From the NCBI GenBank assembly GCA_037440765.1, contig JBBITL010000038.1, forward strand, positions 1 to 42,194: a DNA stretch of 42,194 nt. Direction: 5' to 3'. Position 1 is the stretch's first letter; each line of letters starts with the position of its first letter. The DNA is from DTKY01 sp037440765 (GTDB taxonomy: Bacteria > Acidobacteriota > Terriglobia > Bryobacterales > Bryobacteraceae). The notes beneath the pieces were generated by a model that was given only the letters and a program-made list of their open reading frames with translations, was not told where the DNA came from and did not search any database. Positions 1-7,718 of the stretch are shown one piece after another. Made by a program: the position numbers and the translations under genes.

Positions 1-76
1 AATGTGTTCTTGACGGTCAGAGGTGGGAACTGCCCCCATTAATGACCAAGAGCCCTTCTGCCGGAATGCGAAGTGG

Positions 77-150
77 TGCGCCTGGAGAGATTCGAACTCC
101 CGACCTTCTGGTTCGTAGCCAGACGCTCTATCCAACTGAGCTACAGGCGC
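77..150 (-). tRNA. tRNA-Arg (anticodon ACG)
   Basis: Read on the minus strand, the sequence folds as a full cloverleaf. The acceptor stem GCGCCTG pairs with CAGGCGC, the D-arm contains AGCTCAGTTGG, and the anticodon stem TCTGG/CCAGA encloses the loop CTACGAA. The T-arm contains GTTCGAATC. The anticodon ACG reads CGN arginine codons after A34-to-inosine editing. The CCA tail is encoded at 74-76. A TAGAAT hexamer lies just upstream at 160-165. Confidence 0.97.
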
Positions 151-159
151 GCGACCTCC

Positions 160-165
160 ATTCTA
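160..165 (-). promoter_or_regulatory. Candidate -10 element of tRNA-Arg(ACG)
   Basis: TAGAAT on the minus strand lies 9 bases before the mature tRNA 5' end, which is right for a start site around 153. No convincing -35 hexamer was seen. Confidence 0.5.
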
Positions 166-192
166 GCAGAAACGCCCCGGGGCCCCGCCGTG

Positions 193-198
193 TAGAAT
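193..198 (+). promoter_or_regulatory. Candidate -10 element of the PmoA-like gene
   Basis: TAGAAT lies 7 bases before the ATG at 206, so transcription would begin at or next to the start codon (leaderless mRNA). No -35 hexamer or ribosome binding site is visible. The element is divergent from the tRNA promoter at 160-165. Confidence 0.45.
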
Positions 199-205
199 TG
201 TGGCT

Positions 206-1135
206 ATGAACCACCTCAGTTGCCTGGCCCTCCTGTGTTCGGCCGTGACCGCCGGCGCCGCCGCCGGTCCGGTAACCTTCACCGAGCAGCCCGGACGCAT
301 ACAGGTGTCCATCCTGGGCAAGCCGTTCGGCGCGCTCCACTGCGCAGAGGGGCAGGACAAGCCGTTCTTCTTCCCGCTGCGCAGCGCGGCCGGCGTCAGC
401 GTCGTGCGAGGCTGGCCGGTGGAGCCCGCGCCGGGCGAGCCCGACGACCACCCCCACCAGCGGGGCCTGTGGTGGGCCCACGGGCTGACCAACGGCGTGG
501 ATTTCTGGACCACCCGCGAGGGCACCGGCCGCTACCAACTGAAGTCCGCTCCCAAGGTGGACGCGCGCAGGGCGACCATCCTCGTCGAACTCGACATGGT
601 TACCGCCAGGAAAGAAGTCCTCGGGAGCCTCATCCAGGAGTACACCTTCCGCGCCGACGGCGACAACCGGATCGTGGATGCGCGCATACAGATTCTTGCC
701 GACCGCGGCATCCCCGTCAAACTCGGTGACACCAGGGAAGGCGCCTGGGCCATCCGGGTGGGCGAGGGGTTGACCGAGGGCCGCGGCGCCACCCTGCTCA
801 ACTCCGAGGGCGGCGTGGGCGAGAAGCAGATCTGGGGCAAGCGCGCGCGCTGGGTGGACTACTCGGGCAAAGCGGAGGGCACGGCGGTCGGCGTGGCCAT
901 GTTCGACCACCCGTCCAACCCCGGGTTCCCGACCTTCTGGATGGCGCGCGGCTACGGCCTGCTGGCAGCCAACGCCTTCGGCGAGAGCGAGTTCACCGGC
1001 GACAAGACCCGCGACGGGAGCATGACGATTCCCGCTGGCGGCAAGCTGGAGTTCCGCCACCGGCTGGTGATCCATCCCGGCAACGCGAAGTCCGCGGGCG
1101 TCGAGAAGCTCTACCAGCTCTGGGCAGCACAGTAG
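206..1135 (+). CDS. PmoA-like (DUF6807) exported protein
   Basis: The protein has 309 residues and begins with a signal peptide of about 20 residues (hydrophobic core LALLCSAVTAGAAA). The rest resembles the PmoA-like/DUF6807 family of exported beta-sandwich proteins found in Acidobacteria, Planctomycetes and Bacteroidetes. Family hallmarks visible here are the early DDHPHQRGLWWAHG segment (histidine-rich, probably the active or binding site), the NGVDFW stretch, and the C-terminal PAGGKLEFRHRLVIHPG. The family is often found near sugar-degradation genes, but its reaction is not established, and the 'methane oxygenase' name in databases is misleading. I preferred the ATG at 206 to an in-frame GTG at 200 because the latter sits only two bases beyond the candidate -10. 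The gene ends 4 bases from the convergent CPBP gene. Confidence 0.85.
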   Translation: MNHLSCLALLCSAVTAGAAAGPVTFTEQPGRIQVSILGKPFGALHCAEGQDKPFFFPLRSAAGVSVVRGWPVEPAPGEPDDHPHQRGLWWAHGLTNGVDFWTTREGTGRYQLKSAPKVDARRATILVELDMVTARKEVLGSLIQEYTFRADGDNRIVDARIQILADRGIPVKLGDTREGAWAIRVGEGLTEGRGATLLNSEGGVGEKQIWGKRARWVDYSGKAEGTAVGVAMFDHPSNPGFPTFWMARGYGLLAANAFGESEFTGDKTRDGSMTIPAGGKLEFRHRLVIHPGNAKSAGVEKLYQLWAAQ

Positions 1136-1139
1136 GCCG

Positions 1140-2189
1140 CTACGCGAAGAAAACCCGCATGGTGGTGTTCACCAGGGCGTGCGTGACCATGGCCGCGCGG
1201 ATGCTTCCCGCCTGCGAGTACGCCCGGCCGTAGAACAGGCCGGCCACGGCCGCCACCAGCGCGAATTCCCAGTTCGGAAAGTCGCGGAACGGCAGGTGAA
1301 CCAGACCGAAAGCCACGCTGGTGATGATCAGTCCGGCGGTGTCGCTGCGGAGCCAGCGCCCGAGCCCCTGCTGCATCACTCCGCGGAAGAAGAACTCCTC
1401 GGCCAGCGCCACCACCCACAGCATCCCCAGAAACGTCCCGGCCGCCACGCCCAGCATCTGCCACCATTCGAGCGGCAGCAGGCGGAACCGCACGAATCCG
1501 GTCGCCAGCGCCAGCGGCAGCCCCACCGGAAGGAAGTACAGGTAGTGGCGCAGCCCTATGGCCCACTCCGCCCCGGTCGGGATGAAGCCGAACCCGGCGC
1601 CCTCGAGGCGGCGGAATGAGAGCATCACCAGGATTCCAGTCCGGGTCCACATCAGCTGGCCCAGGATCTCCAGGCGAACGCCGGGCGCGGGCCTGGGATA
1701 GACGGTGGCAAAGCAGTCGCTGAGCACAACCGCCGCCATGAAGATGAGGAAGAGGGCATCGGTCCACCCGCGCCTGGGCAGGCACAGGTAGCAGAACGCC
1801 GCGGCGGCGGCCAGCGACACCAGCAGGCCGAGGCTGGTCCATTGAAACAGCCCCGCCGGCAGCGTGTAGGCGCAATACGGCACGGCGGCGGCCGCTATCA
1901 TTCCCAGGGCCAGCACCGGCGGCGTCCAGCGCTGCTCCAGGGCGCGCCGGAGGGCCGGAAAGCCGGGGACCAGGTAGAACGACGCTTCCCAAAGGAAGGC
2001 GGCCAGCACCGGGGCCACCAGGCGGCCCGGCAGTTCGAGAATCCGGCCGTAGACGGTGCCCGCGATGGCCACAACCGCCCAGACAACCAGAAGCGTGAGC
2101 CGGAAACTGCGCAAGGGGTCTGGTGTCGGAGGCATCACAGTGGCCGCAATGTTCTGGAACTCTCCGCCCTGGTGGACGGAATTCTTCAT
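1140..2189 (-). CDS. CPBP-family intramembrane metalloprotease
   Basis: This 349-residue protein has roughly eight hydrophobic segments. The CPBP (Abi/Rce1-like) signature lies in the C-terminal third: EEFFFRG at 264-270, FGLVHL with His298, and THALVN with His337. These glutamates and histidines form the catalytic centre in the glutamic-type intramembrane protease Rce1. Bacterial CPBP proteins have varied or unknown substrates, so none is proposed. The start is uncertain: the ATG at 2189 leaves only 23 bases to the divergent sigma factor gene, while an internal ATG at 2135 would leave more room for promoters. Neither has a good ribosome binding site. Confidence 0.88.
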   Translation of the reverse strand: MKNSVHQGGEFQNIAATVMPPTPDPLRSFRLTLLVVWAVVAIAGTVYGRILELPGRLVAPVLAAFLWEASFYLVPGFPALRRALEQRWTPPVLALGMIAAAAVPYCAYTLPAGLFQWTSLGLLVSLAAAAAFCYLCLPRRGWTDALFLIFMAAVVLSDCFATVYPRPAPGVRLEILGQLMWTRTGILVMLSFRRLEGAGFGFIPTGAEWAIGLRHYLYFLPVGLPLALATGFVRFRLLPLEWWQMLGVAAGTFLGMLWVVALAEEFFFRGVMQQGLGRWLRSDTAGLIITSVAFGLVHLPFRDFPNWEFALVAAVAGLFYGRAYSQAGSIRAAMVTHALVNTTMRVFFA

Positions 2190-2212
2190 AGTAGCCTGGA
2201 AACTGACGGCTG

Positions 2213-2752
2213 ATGGACGAGGAACTGCTCAGACGGGCGATGGAAGGCGATGAGGAGGCGTTCACCCTCCTTTACCGCCGCCGGCAGGCCGGGATCTACC
2301 GTTTTGCGCTTCAGATGAGCGGCTCACACACGGTGGCTGAAGACGTGACCCAGGAGGTCTTCCTGTCCCTGGTCCGGGACGGCGCCAGGTATGACCAGGC
2401 GCGGGCGCCGCTGGCGTCTTATCTGTACGGAATCGCCAGGAACATGGTCCTGCGCCGGCTGGAGCGGCGGAAGCCGGAGGATATCGAGGCTGCCGGGAAG
2501 ATCCGCGCTTCGAGCGATCCCGCAGCCGAACTGGAGCGTGACGAGAGCATACGGGAGGTGCGGGACGCGGTGCTGGCCCTCCCCGCCCACTACCGAGAGG
2601 TGGCGGTGCTGTGCAACCTCCAGGAACTGAGCTATGAGGATGCCGCCTCGGCCCTGGGTTGCGCGGTGGGCACGGTGCGAAGCCGCCTGCACCGGGCTCG
2701 CGCACTGCTGGCGGAGAAGTTGCGTGTGACATATGAGCGAACAAGGGTTTGA
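2213..2752 (+). CDS. RNA polymerase ECF-type sigma factor
   Basis: The protein has 179 residues and the two-domain layout of a group 4 (ECF) sigma factor. Region 2 spans about residues 8-75 and includes the core-binding segment AEDVTQEVFLSL. Region 4 spans about 110-168, with the helix-turn-helix LSYEDAASALGCAVGTVRSR typical of -35 recognition. It heads a run of six genes in the same direction, separated by at most about 16 bases or overlapping. The next gene overlaps it by 20 bases and encodes a membrane-anchored anti-sigma factor, the usual arrangement for an autoregulated ECF pair. A GGAAC motif at 2156-2160 could be an ECF -35 element, but no matching -10 is convincing. The target regulon is inferred to include its own operon. 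Confidence 0.93.
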   Translation: MDEELLRRAMEGDEEAFTLLYRRRQAGIYRFALQMSGSHTVAEDVTQEVFLSLVRDGARYDQARAPLASYLYGIARNMVLRRLERRKPEDIEAAGKIRASSDPAAELERDESIREVRDAVLALPAHYREVAVLCNLQELSYEDAASALGCAVGTVRSRLHRARALLAEKLRVTYERTRV

Positions 2753-3209
2753 TGAGACCGCTCTCGACGAGCGGCTACAGGCGTTGAAGCGGGCCATGCG
2801 GGACGTGGACGCGCCCGCGCGCGTCGAGGCTGCCGTTACCGCTGAATTCCGCAGGCGGCCGGCGGGGGGCCCGGCGTGGCCCAGGTGGGCTCTGGCCGCC
2901 GCGGCGGCGGTGGTCATGGCCGTGGGGGCGATGTGGTTGCTGAGGCAAGAACCGGTGGCGCCGCCGGTGGCGGAGGTGACTCCTCCGGCCGCCCGCCCGC
3001 GGCAGGACGTTCAGCCGTTCATCCCGCTGGTCCCGAACATGACCTGGGGGCCGGGGGAAAGCGCCCAGGTCATGCGCGTCAGCATGCCCCGGGCGGCGCT
3101 CGTTTCCTTCGGGCTGCCGGTGGATGAAACCAGGGCTTTCGAGATGGTAAGGGCCGACATCATTGTCGGCCAGGATATGGTCGCGCGAGCCATAAGGATC
3201 GTGCGTTGA
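2733..3209 (+). CDS. Probable single-pass membrane anti-sigma factor
   Basis: The 158-residue protein has a charged N-terminal cytoplasmic part of about 50 residues and one transmembrane helix at about 52-70 (ALAAAAAVVMAVGAMWLL). A periplasmic tail of about 88 residues follows, containing a proline-rich linker and a folded segment that ends in ADIIVGQDMVARAIRIVR. It lacks the HxxxCxxC zinc anti-sigma motif. The role is therefore inferred from topology, from the 20-base overlap with the sigma gene, and from resemblance to acidobacterial proteins in the same position. The tail would sense something outside the membrane. The ATG at 2733 is the only start compatible with the overlap. Confidence 0.75.
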   Translation: MSEQGFDETALDERLQALKRAMRDVDAPARVEAAVTAEFRRRPAGGPAWPRWALAAAAAVVMAVGAMWLLRQEPVAPPVAEVTPPAARPRQDVQPFIPLVPNMTWGPGESAQVMRVSMPRAALVSFGLPVDETRAFEMVRADIIVGQDMVARAIRIVR

Positions 3210-3225
3210 ATCAAGGAGAGATGTG

Positions 3226-4065
3226 ATGAGGCTGTTTATCGTTGGAACGAGCCTGGCACTGGCCGCCGCGCTGGCGGCCGGCGCCGGGCCGCAGATTCAG
3301 ATCGAGTACATAGCGGCCGAGTTCGGCGGCGCGGTCGTCAAGGGCGCTCCTTATTCGGCGCAGCCGGTGACCGAGACTTCCCAGACCCTGCCCGACGGCA
3401 ACCGCATCGTGCGGAAGAGCACCGCCTGGGTCTGGCGCGACAGCCAGGGACGCACCCGCCGCGAACAGACCGTCGGCTCCATCGGCATGCTGGCCGTGCA
3501 GGAGGCGGAACCGCTCCGCCTGATCACGATAAGCGACCCGGTGGCCGGTGTCAGCTATTCGCTGAACACCCGGACCCAGACCGCGACCAGGATGGCGTTT
3601 GAGCCCAGCGTAGCCCATGCCGGGCTGCGGGGCGGCGCGCTGTGGGTGCAGCGTGAGGCCGCCGAAGACGTGTTCGAGGTGGCTCTGCCTCCGGCGCAAG
3701 CCGGCGCGCGGGTGATCGAGAAGACCGTCATACGCCACTCCGGCGACCAGCAGGGCAAGGCCGAAAAGCTCGGCCAGCAGGTGATGGAAGGGATTCTGGT
3801 CGAGGGCACCCGCGAAACCGCCATCATACCGGCGGGCCAGATCGGCAATGAGCGCCCCATCGAGACCGTCGCCGAGCGCTGGTATTCGCCCCGCCTCCAG
3901 ACCGTGGTGATGAGCCGCCGCAGCGATCCGCGCATGGGAGAGACGGTCTACCGGCTCACCAACATCAGCCTCGGCGAGCCGGCGGCGTCGCTGTTCCGGG
4001 TGCCGGCGGGCTACGCCATCACCGACAGACCGCAGGCGGACAACCTGATGATCCTCCGGAAGTAG
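3226..4065 (+). CDS. Exported protein of a sigma/anti-sigma operon, function unknown
   Basis: The protein has 279 residues with an N-terminal signal peptide (MRLFIVGTSLALAAALAAGAG). The mature part is rich in beta-prone stretches: a TWVWRDSQGRTRREQ-like region, an ITISDPVAGVSYSLN segment, and a C-terminal block (SLFRVPAGY) reminiscent of RseB/LolA-type lipoprotein-carrier folds. That resemblance is weak and is inference only. A good ribosome binding site (AGGAG at 3215-3219) precedes the ATG at 3226, chosen over a GTG at 3223. It is third in the sigma-factor operon and could act as the periplasmic sensor for the anti-sigma factor, as RseB does for RseA. This is a hypothesis from position. Confidence 0.7.
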   Translation: MRLFIVGTSLALAAALAAGAGPQIQIEYIAAEFGGAVVKGAPYSAQPVTETSQTLPDGNRIVRKSTAWVWRDSQGRTRREQTVGSIGMLAVQEAEPLRLITISDPVAGVSYSLNTRTQTATRMAFEPSVAHAGLRGGALWVQREAAEDVFEVALPPAQAGARVIEKTVIRHSGDQQGKAEKLGQQVMEGILVEGTRETAIIPAGQIGNERPIETVAERWYSPRLQTVVMSRRSDPRMGETVYRLTNISLGEPAASLFRVPAGYAITDRPQADNLMILRK

Positions 4066-4070
4066 ACGCG

Positions 4071-4844
4071 ATGACAGGCGCAGGCGTCTTGATGGCGCTG
4101 CTGCTGGCCGGCGGCCAGCCGGCCTTCGAGGTGGCCTCCATCCGGCCGGCCGCGCCCCAGCAGCAAGGCAAGATCATGATCTCCATGGGCGGTGATCCGA
4201 GCCGTGTCAACTACACCAACGTCAGCCTGAAGAACGTCCTGATGAGAGCCTACGAAGTGAGGACGTACCAGATTGGCGGGCCGTCGTGGATTGACGAGGA
4301 CCGCTTCGACATCATAGCCAAGATCCCGGACGGCGCAACCCGCGAGCAGGTCCCCGCCATGCTCCGGAACCTTCTGGCCGAGAGGTTCAGGATGGTGGTC
4401 CGCAGGGAAACCAAGGAGCAGCAGGTCTACGGGCTGGTGGTGGGCAGGGGCGGCGCAAAGCTGACCAGGGCGGAAGACGACGGGACGCCCGCAGCCAAGG
4501 GCATGATGATGATGTCGAGCGACGGCCGGCTGGAAGCCCGCCGCTCGACGCTCGCGGCGTTCACCGACATGCTGTCCAACCTGCTGGACCGGCCTGTGGT
4601 CGACATGACGGGCCTCGACGGCATCTACGACATCACCCTGGAGGTTTCCATGGAGGACCTGGCCGGGATGAGAAAGCTGGCGGGAGGGGCCGCTGTGGCG
4701 CACGCCGCTCCGGCGCCGGAAAGCGCCCCGGCGGCGTCGATCTTCACGGCCATACAGCAGCTCGGCCTGCGGCTGGAACCGCGCCGCGCGCCCATCGACT
4801 TCATCGTGGTGGAAAAGGCCGAGCGCGTCCCCACTGAAAACTGA
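4071..4844 (+). CDS. TIGR03435 / DUF3738 family protein
   Basis: The protein has 257 residues and matches the TIGR03435 (DUF3738) family, which is greatly expanded in 'Solibacter' and relatives. The family pattern is easy to follow: PAFEVASIRPA near the N-terminus, a VNYTNVSLKNVLMRAYEV block, GGPSWIDEDRFDIIAKIP, MLRNLLAERFRMVVRRETKE, and the C-terminal DRPVVDMTGLDGIYDITLE, ending with APIDFIVVEKAERVPTEN. A short hydrophobic leader suggests export. The molecular function is unknown; elsewhere the domain is often fused to M56 (BlaR1-like) peptidases. It starts 5 bases after the previous stop, and its TGA overlaps the next ATG, so it is translationally coupled in the sigma-factor operon. Confidence 0.9.
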   Translation: MTGAGVLMALLLAGGQPAFEVASIRPAAPQQQGKIMISMGGDPSRVNYTNVSLKNVLMRAYEVRTYQIGGPSWIDEDRFDIIAKIPDGATREQVPAMLRNLLAERFRMVVRRETKEQQVYGLVVGRGGAKLTRAEDDGTPAAKGMMMMSSDGRLEARRSTLAAFTDMLSNLLDRPVVDMTGLDGIYDITLEVSMEDLAGMRKLAGGAAVAHAAPAPESAPAASIFTAIQQLGLRLEPRRAPIDFIVVEKAERVPTEN

Positions 4845-7717
4845 TGCCGGGAATTCGTCTCTGCACGGCAGCCCTGTGGCTGTGTTCCCTGGTCCCGGCG
4901 GCCGCGCACCAAGGAGTGGTCAGGTTCGGCGGCCTGCCGGTGCCGGGCGCCACGGTCACGGCGACCCAGGGGGACAAGCGCCTTGTGACGGTCACAGATC
5001 CTGAGGGCGCTTACGCGTTCCCGGATTCCGGCGGCGGCGTCTGGACACTCCGCGTCGAGATGACCGGCTTCGCCACCCTGGAGCGTGAAGTCTCCGCCCA
5101 TGCTGCCGTGGAGTGGGAACTGAAGCTGCTCCCGCTAGCCGAGATGAATGCCCCCGCCGCCCAGGCCCCCCTGGCCGCGCCCGCCGTTGAGGCGCCGCCG
5201 GAGGAGATCGAAGCCGCGCCTTCGGACGGCTTCCTCATCAGCGGGAGCGTCAACAACGCCGCGGCATCGCCGTTCGCCCAGCCGGCGGCGTTCGGCAACT
5301 TCCGGCCCGGCAAGCGATCCCTGTACAGCGGCGCCCTGGGCGTCACGTTCAACAACTCCCCCTGGGACGCCCGCCCGTATTCGCTGACCGGCCAGCACAC
5401 CCCGCGTCAGGCCTATACCCGCGCCCAGGGGACCGTGTCGTTCGGCGGCCCTCTGATGATCCCGCGACTGCTCGCGCGCAACGGCCCGGAACTGATGCTG
5501 AACTATCAGTGGACGCGAAACCGCGGCGCCACCACCGCCGCAGACCGGGTCCCCACCGCCCTGGAAAGGGATGGAAAATTGTCCCAACCGGCCACGGATC
5601 CGGCCGGGGGTGCGCCATTTCCAGGCGGTCTGATCCCCGCCGGCCGGATCAGTCCCCAGGCGCGGGCATTGCTGGAGCTGTATCCGCAAGCCAACCTGGA
5701 GGCCGCCGGGCGGTACAACCTCCAGGTGCCGCTGGCCACAGCCAGCCACCAGGACACCTTCCAGGGGCGCGCCAGCAAGACTGTCGGCCGCAAGGACCGT
5801 ATCTTCGGCGAATTCGCCTGGCAGAGCGCCCGCTCCGACAACACCAGCCTGTTCGGGTTCCTCGACGCAACCTCGGCGGCGCTGCTCGATTCGTCCATCC
5901 ACTGGACGCGGCGTTTCACCACCCGAACCTTCGCCACGCTGCGCTACCAGTACCTGCGGCGCTCCACCCGCGTGACCCCATATTTCGCGGGGCGGGTGAA
6001 CGTCTCCGGTCTGGCCGGCATCGCCGGGAACAACCAGGAGCCGGCCAACTGGGGTCCACCGTCACTGGTCTTCTCAAGCGGCATCGCGACGCTCGCCGGC
6101 GCTGAGAACTCGCTCGCCCGCAACCAGACCAGCGGGGTGTCGGGCTCGATCGCCTGGAGCCGGTACTCCCACAACCTCAGCCTCGGCGGCGGCTACCGGC
6201 GCCAGCAGACCAACCTGCTGGCGCAGCAGAACGCGCGGGGCGCCTTCACCTTCACCGGAGCCGCGACGGGGGTGGACTTCGCCGGATTCCTGCTCGGCAT
6301 CCCCGACACGGCTGCCATCGCCTTCGGCAACGCCGACAAGTACCTGCGCTGGTCCTCCTGGGACGCCCACTTCACCGACGATTGGCGCGCGGGCGCATCC
6401 CTGACCGTGAACGCGGGGCTGCGCTGGGAGTACAGCTCGCCCGTCTCCGAACTGCGCGGCCGCCTGGTGAATCTGGACATCGCGCCGGGCTTCACGGCGA
6501 TCGCGCCCGTGGTGGCCGCCGCTTCCCCCAGGCCGCTGATCCGGGCCGACCGCCGAGGCCTTCAGCCGAGGCTGGGCATCTCGTGGCGGCCCATGCCGGC
6601 TTCGCCGCTGGTGGTCCGCGCGGGTTATGGCGTTTACTTCGACACGTCCATTTACGAGCCGATCGCCACCCGCATGGCGCAGCAACCGCCGCTCTCCAAG
6701 AGCCTGAGTGCGGCCAACAGCCCGGATCACCCGCTTACCCTGGCCAACGGATTCGTTGCCGCGCCCAACGTCCCTGCCAACACGTTCGCGGTGGACCCCG
6801 GTTTGCGGGTGGGCTACTTGCAGACCTGGCAGGTCTCCATCCAGCGCGACCTGCCGTGGGCGCTGGTGGGAACGCTGACCTACCTCGGCTCCAAGGGCAC
6901 CCGCGCCCAGCAGCAGTTCCTGCCCCAGACCTGGCCCTCGGGCGCGGCGGCCGCCTGCCCGCAGTGCCCGGCCGGCTACGTCTTCCTCGCCTCCAACGGC
7001 AACTCCACGCGCCAGTCCGGCCAGCTTCAACTGCGGCGCCGGCTGCGCAGCGGCCTGGCGGGTCAACTTGGCTACGTCTTCTCCAAGTCCATCGACAACG
7101 CGGCCACCGGAGGGCGGGGTCAGTCCGCGGCCGTCATCGCGCAGGACTGGCTCAATCCCGGCGGTGAGCGGGGCCTGTCCAGCTTCGACCAGCGCCACGT
7201 GCTGAGCCTGGAGGCACAGTTCACAACCGGCACGGGATTGCGCGGAGGAACCCTGCTCGGCGGCTGGCAGGGCGCGCTGTTCAAGGACTGGACCTTCGCC
7301 ACGCAGGTTGCGGCCGCCGCCGGCCTGCCGTCGTCGCCCGTCTGGCTGGCCGCCGTGCGCGGCACGGGCGTGACCGGCAGCATCCGGCCGGATTACACCG
7401 GCGCTCCGCTATACAACGCTCCGGCCGGCCTGTTCCTGAATCCCGCCGCCGTGGCGGCGCCGGCGCCCGACCGCTGGGGCAACGCCGGGCGGAACTCCAT
7501 CGCGGGCCCCTCGCAGTTCTCGCTCAACGCCTCGCTGGCCCGCACTCTCCGGCTCAACGAGCGGTTCAGCGCGGATTTCCGGCTCGATTCGGCCAATGCG
7601 CTGAACCGCGTAACCTACACGCGGTGGAACACCACCGCAACCAGCCCCCAGTTTGGACTCCCGTTGGCGGCAAACCCGATGCGCACTGTGCAGGCCGTCA
7701 TGAGGGTGAGGTTCTGA
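4844..7717 (+). CDS. Oar-like outer-membrane protein with carboxypeptidase-regulatory domain
   Basis: The protein has 957 residues. A signal peptide (to about residue 22) is followed by a carboxypeptidase-regulatory-like (CNA-B/SusC-type) domain at about 22-95, with the VTDPEGAYAFP and VEMTGFATLEREV signatures. The long remainder looks like a TonB-dependent-receptor-type barrel: alternating aromatic strands, RADRRGLQPRLGISWRP, YGVYFDTSIYEP, SFDQRHVLSLEAQF, and a terminal strand ending VMRVRF with C-terminal Phe, as BamA substrates do. A canonical TonB box or plug domain is not obvious. The start overlaps the upstream stop (TGATG). It probably binds or imports a ligand at the outer membrane, and the ligand is unknown. 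Related acidobacterial proteins are annotated Oar or TonB-dependent receptor. Confidence 0.88.
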   Translation: MPGIRLCTAALWLCSLVPAAAHQGVVRFGGLPVPGATVTATQGDKRLVTVTDPEGAYAFPDSGGGVWTLRVEMTGFATLEREVSAHAAVEWELKLLPLAEMNAPAAQAPLAAPAVEAPPEEIEAAPSDGFLISGSVNNAAASPFAQPAAFGNFRPGKRSLYSGALGVTFNNSPWDARPYSLTGQHTPRQAYTRAQGTVSFGGPLMIPRLLARNGPELMLNYQWTRNRGATTAADRVPTALERDGKLSQPATDPAGGAPFPGGLIPAGRISPQARALLELYPQANLEAAGRYNLQVPLATASHQDTFQGRASKTVGRKDRIFGEFAWQSARSDNTSLFGFLDATSAALLDSSIHWTRRFTTRTFATLRYQYLRRSTRVTPYFAGRVNVSGLAGIAGNNQEPANWGPPSLVFSSGIATLAGAENSLARNQTSGVSGSIAWSRYSHNLSLGGGYRRQQTNLLAQQNARGAFTFTGAATGVDFAGFLLGIPDTAAIAFGNADKYLRWSSWDAHFTDDWRAGASLTVNAGLRWEYSSPVSELRGRLVNLDIAPGFTAIAPVVAAASPRPLIRADRRGLQPRLGISWRPMPASPLVVRAGYGVYFDTSIYEPIATRMAQQPPLSKSLSAANSPDHPLTLANGFVAAPNVPANTFAVDPGLRVGYLQTWQVSIQRDLPWALVGTLTYLGSKGTRAQQQFLPQTWPSGAAAACPQCPAGYVFLASNGNSTRQSGQLQLRRRLRSGLAGQLGYVFSKSIDNAATGGRGQSAAVIAQDWLNPGGERGLSSFDQRHVLSLEAQFTTGTGLRGGTLLGGWQGALFKDWTFATQVAAAAGLPSSPVWLAAVRGTGVTGSIRPDYTGAPLYNAPAGLFLNPAAVAAPAPDRWGNAGRNSIAGPSQFSLNASLARTLRLNERFSADFRLDSANALNRVTYTRWNTTATSPQFGLPLAANPMRTVQAVMRVRF

Positions 7718-7718
7718 T

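Noticed and set aside
6074..7198. 374-residue frame antisense to the Oar-like gene
   Set aside because: No motifs and no start signals; explained by third-codon-position GC bias.
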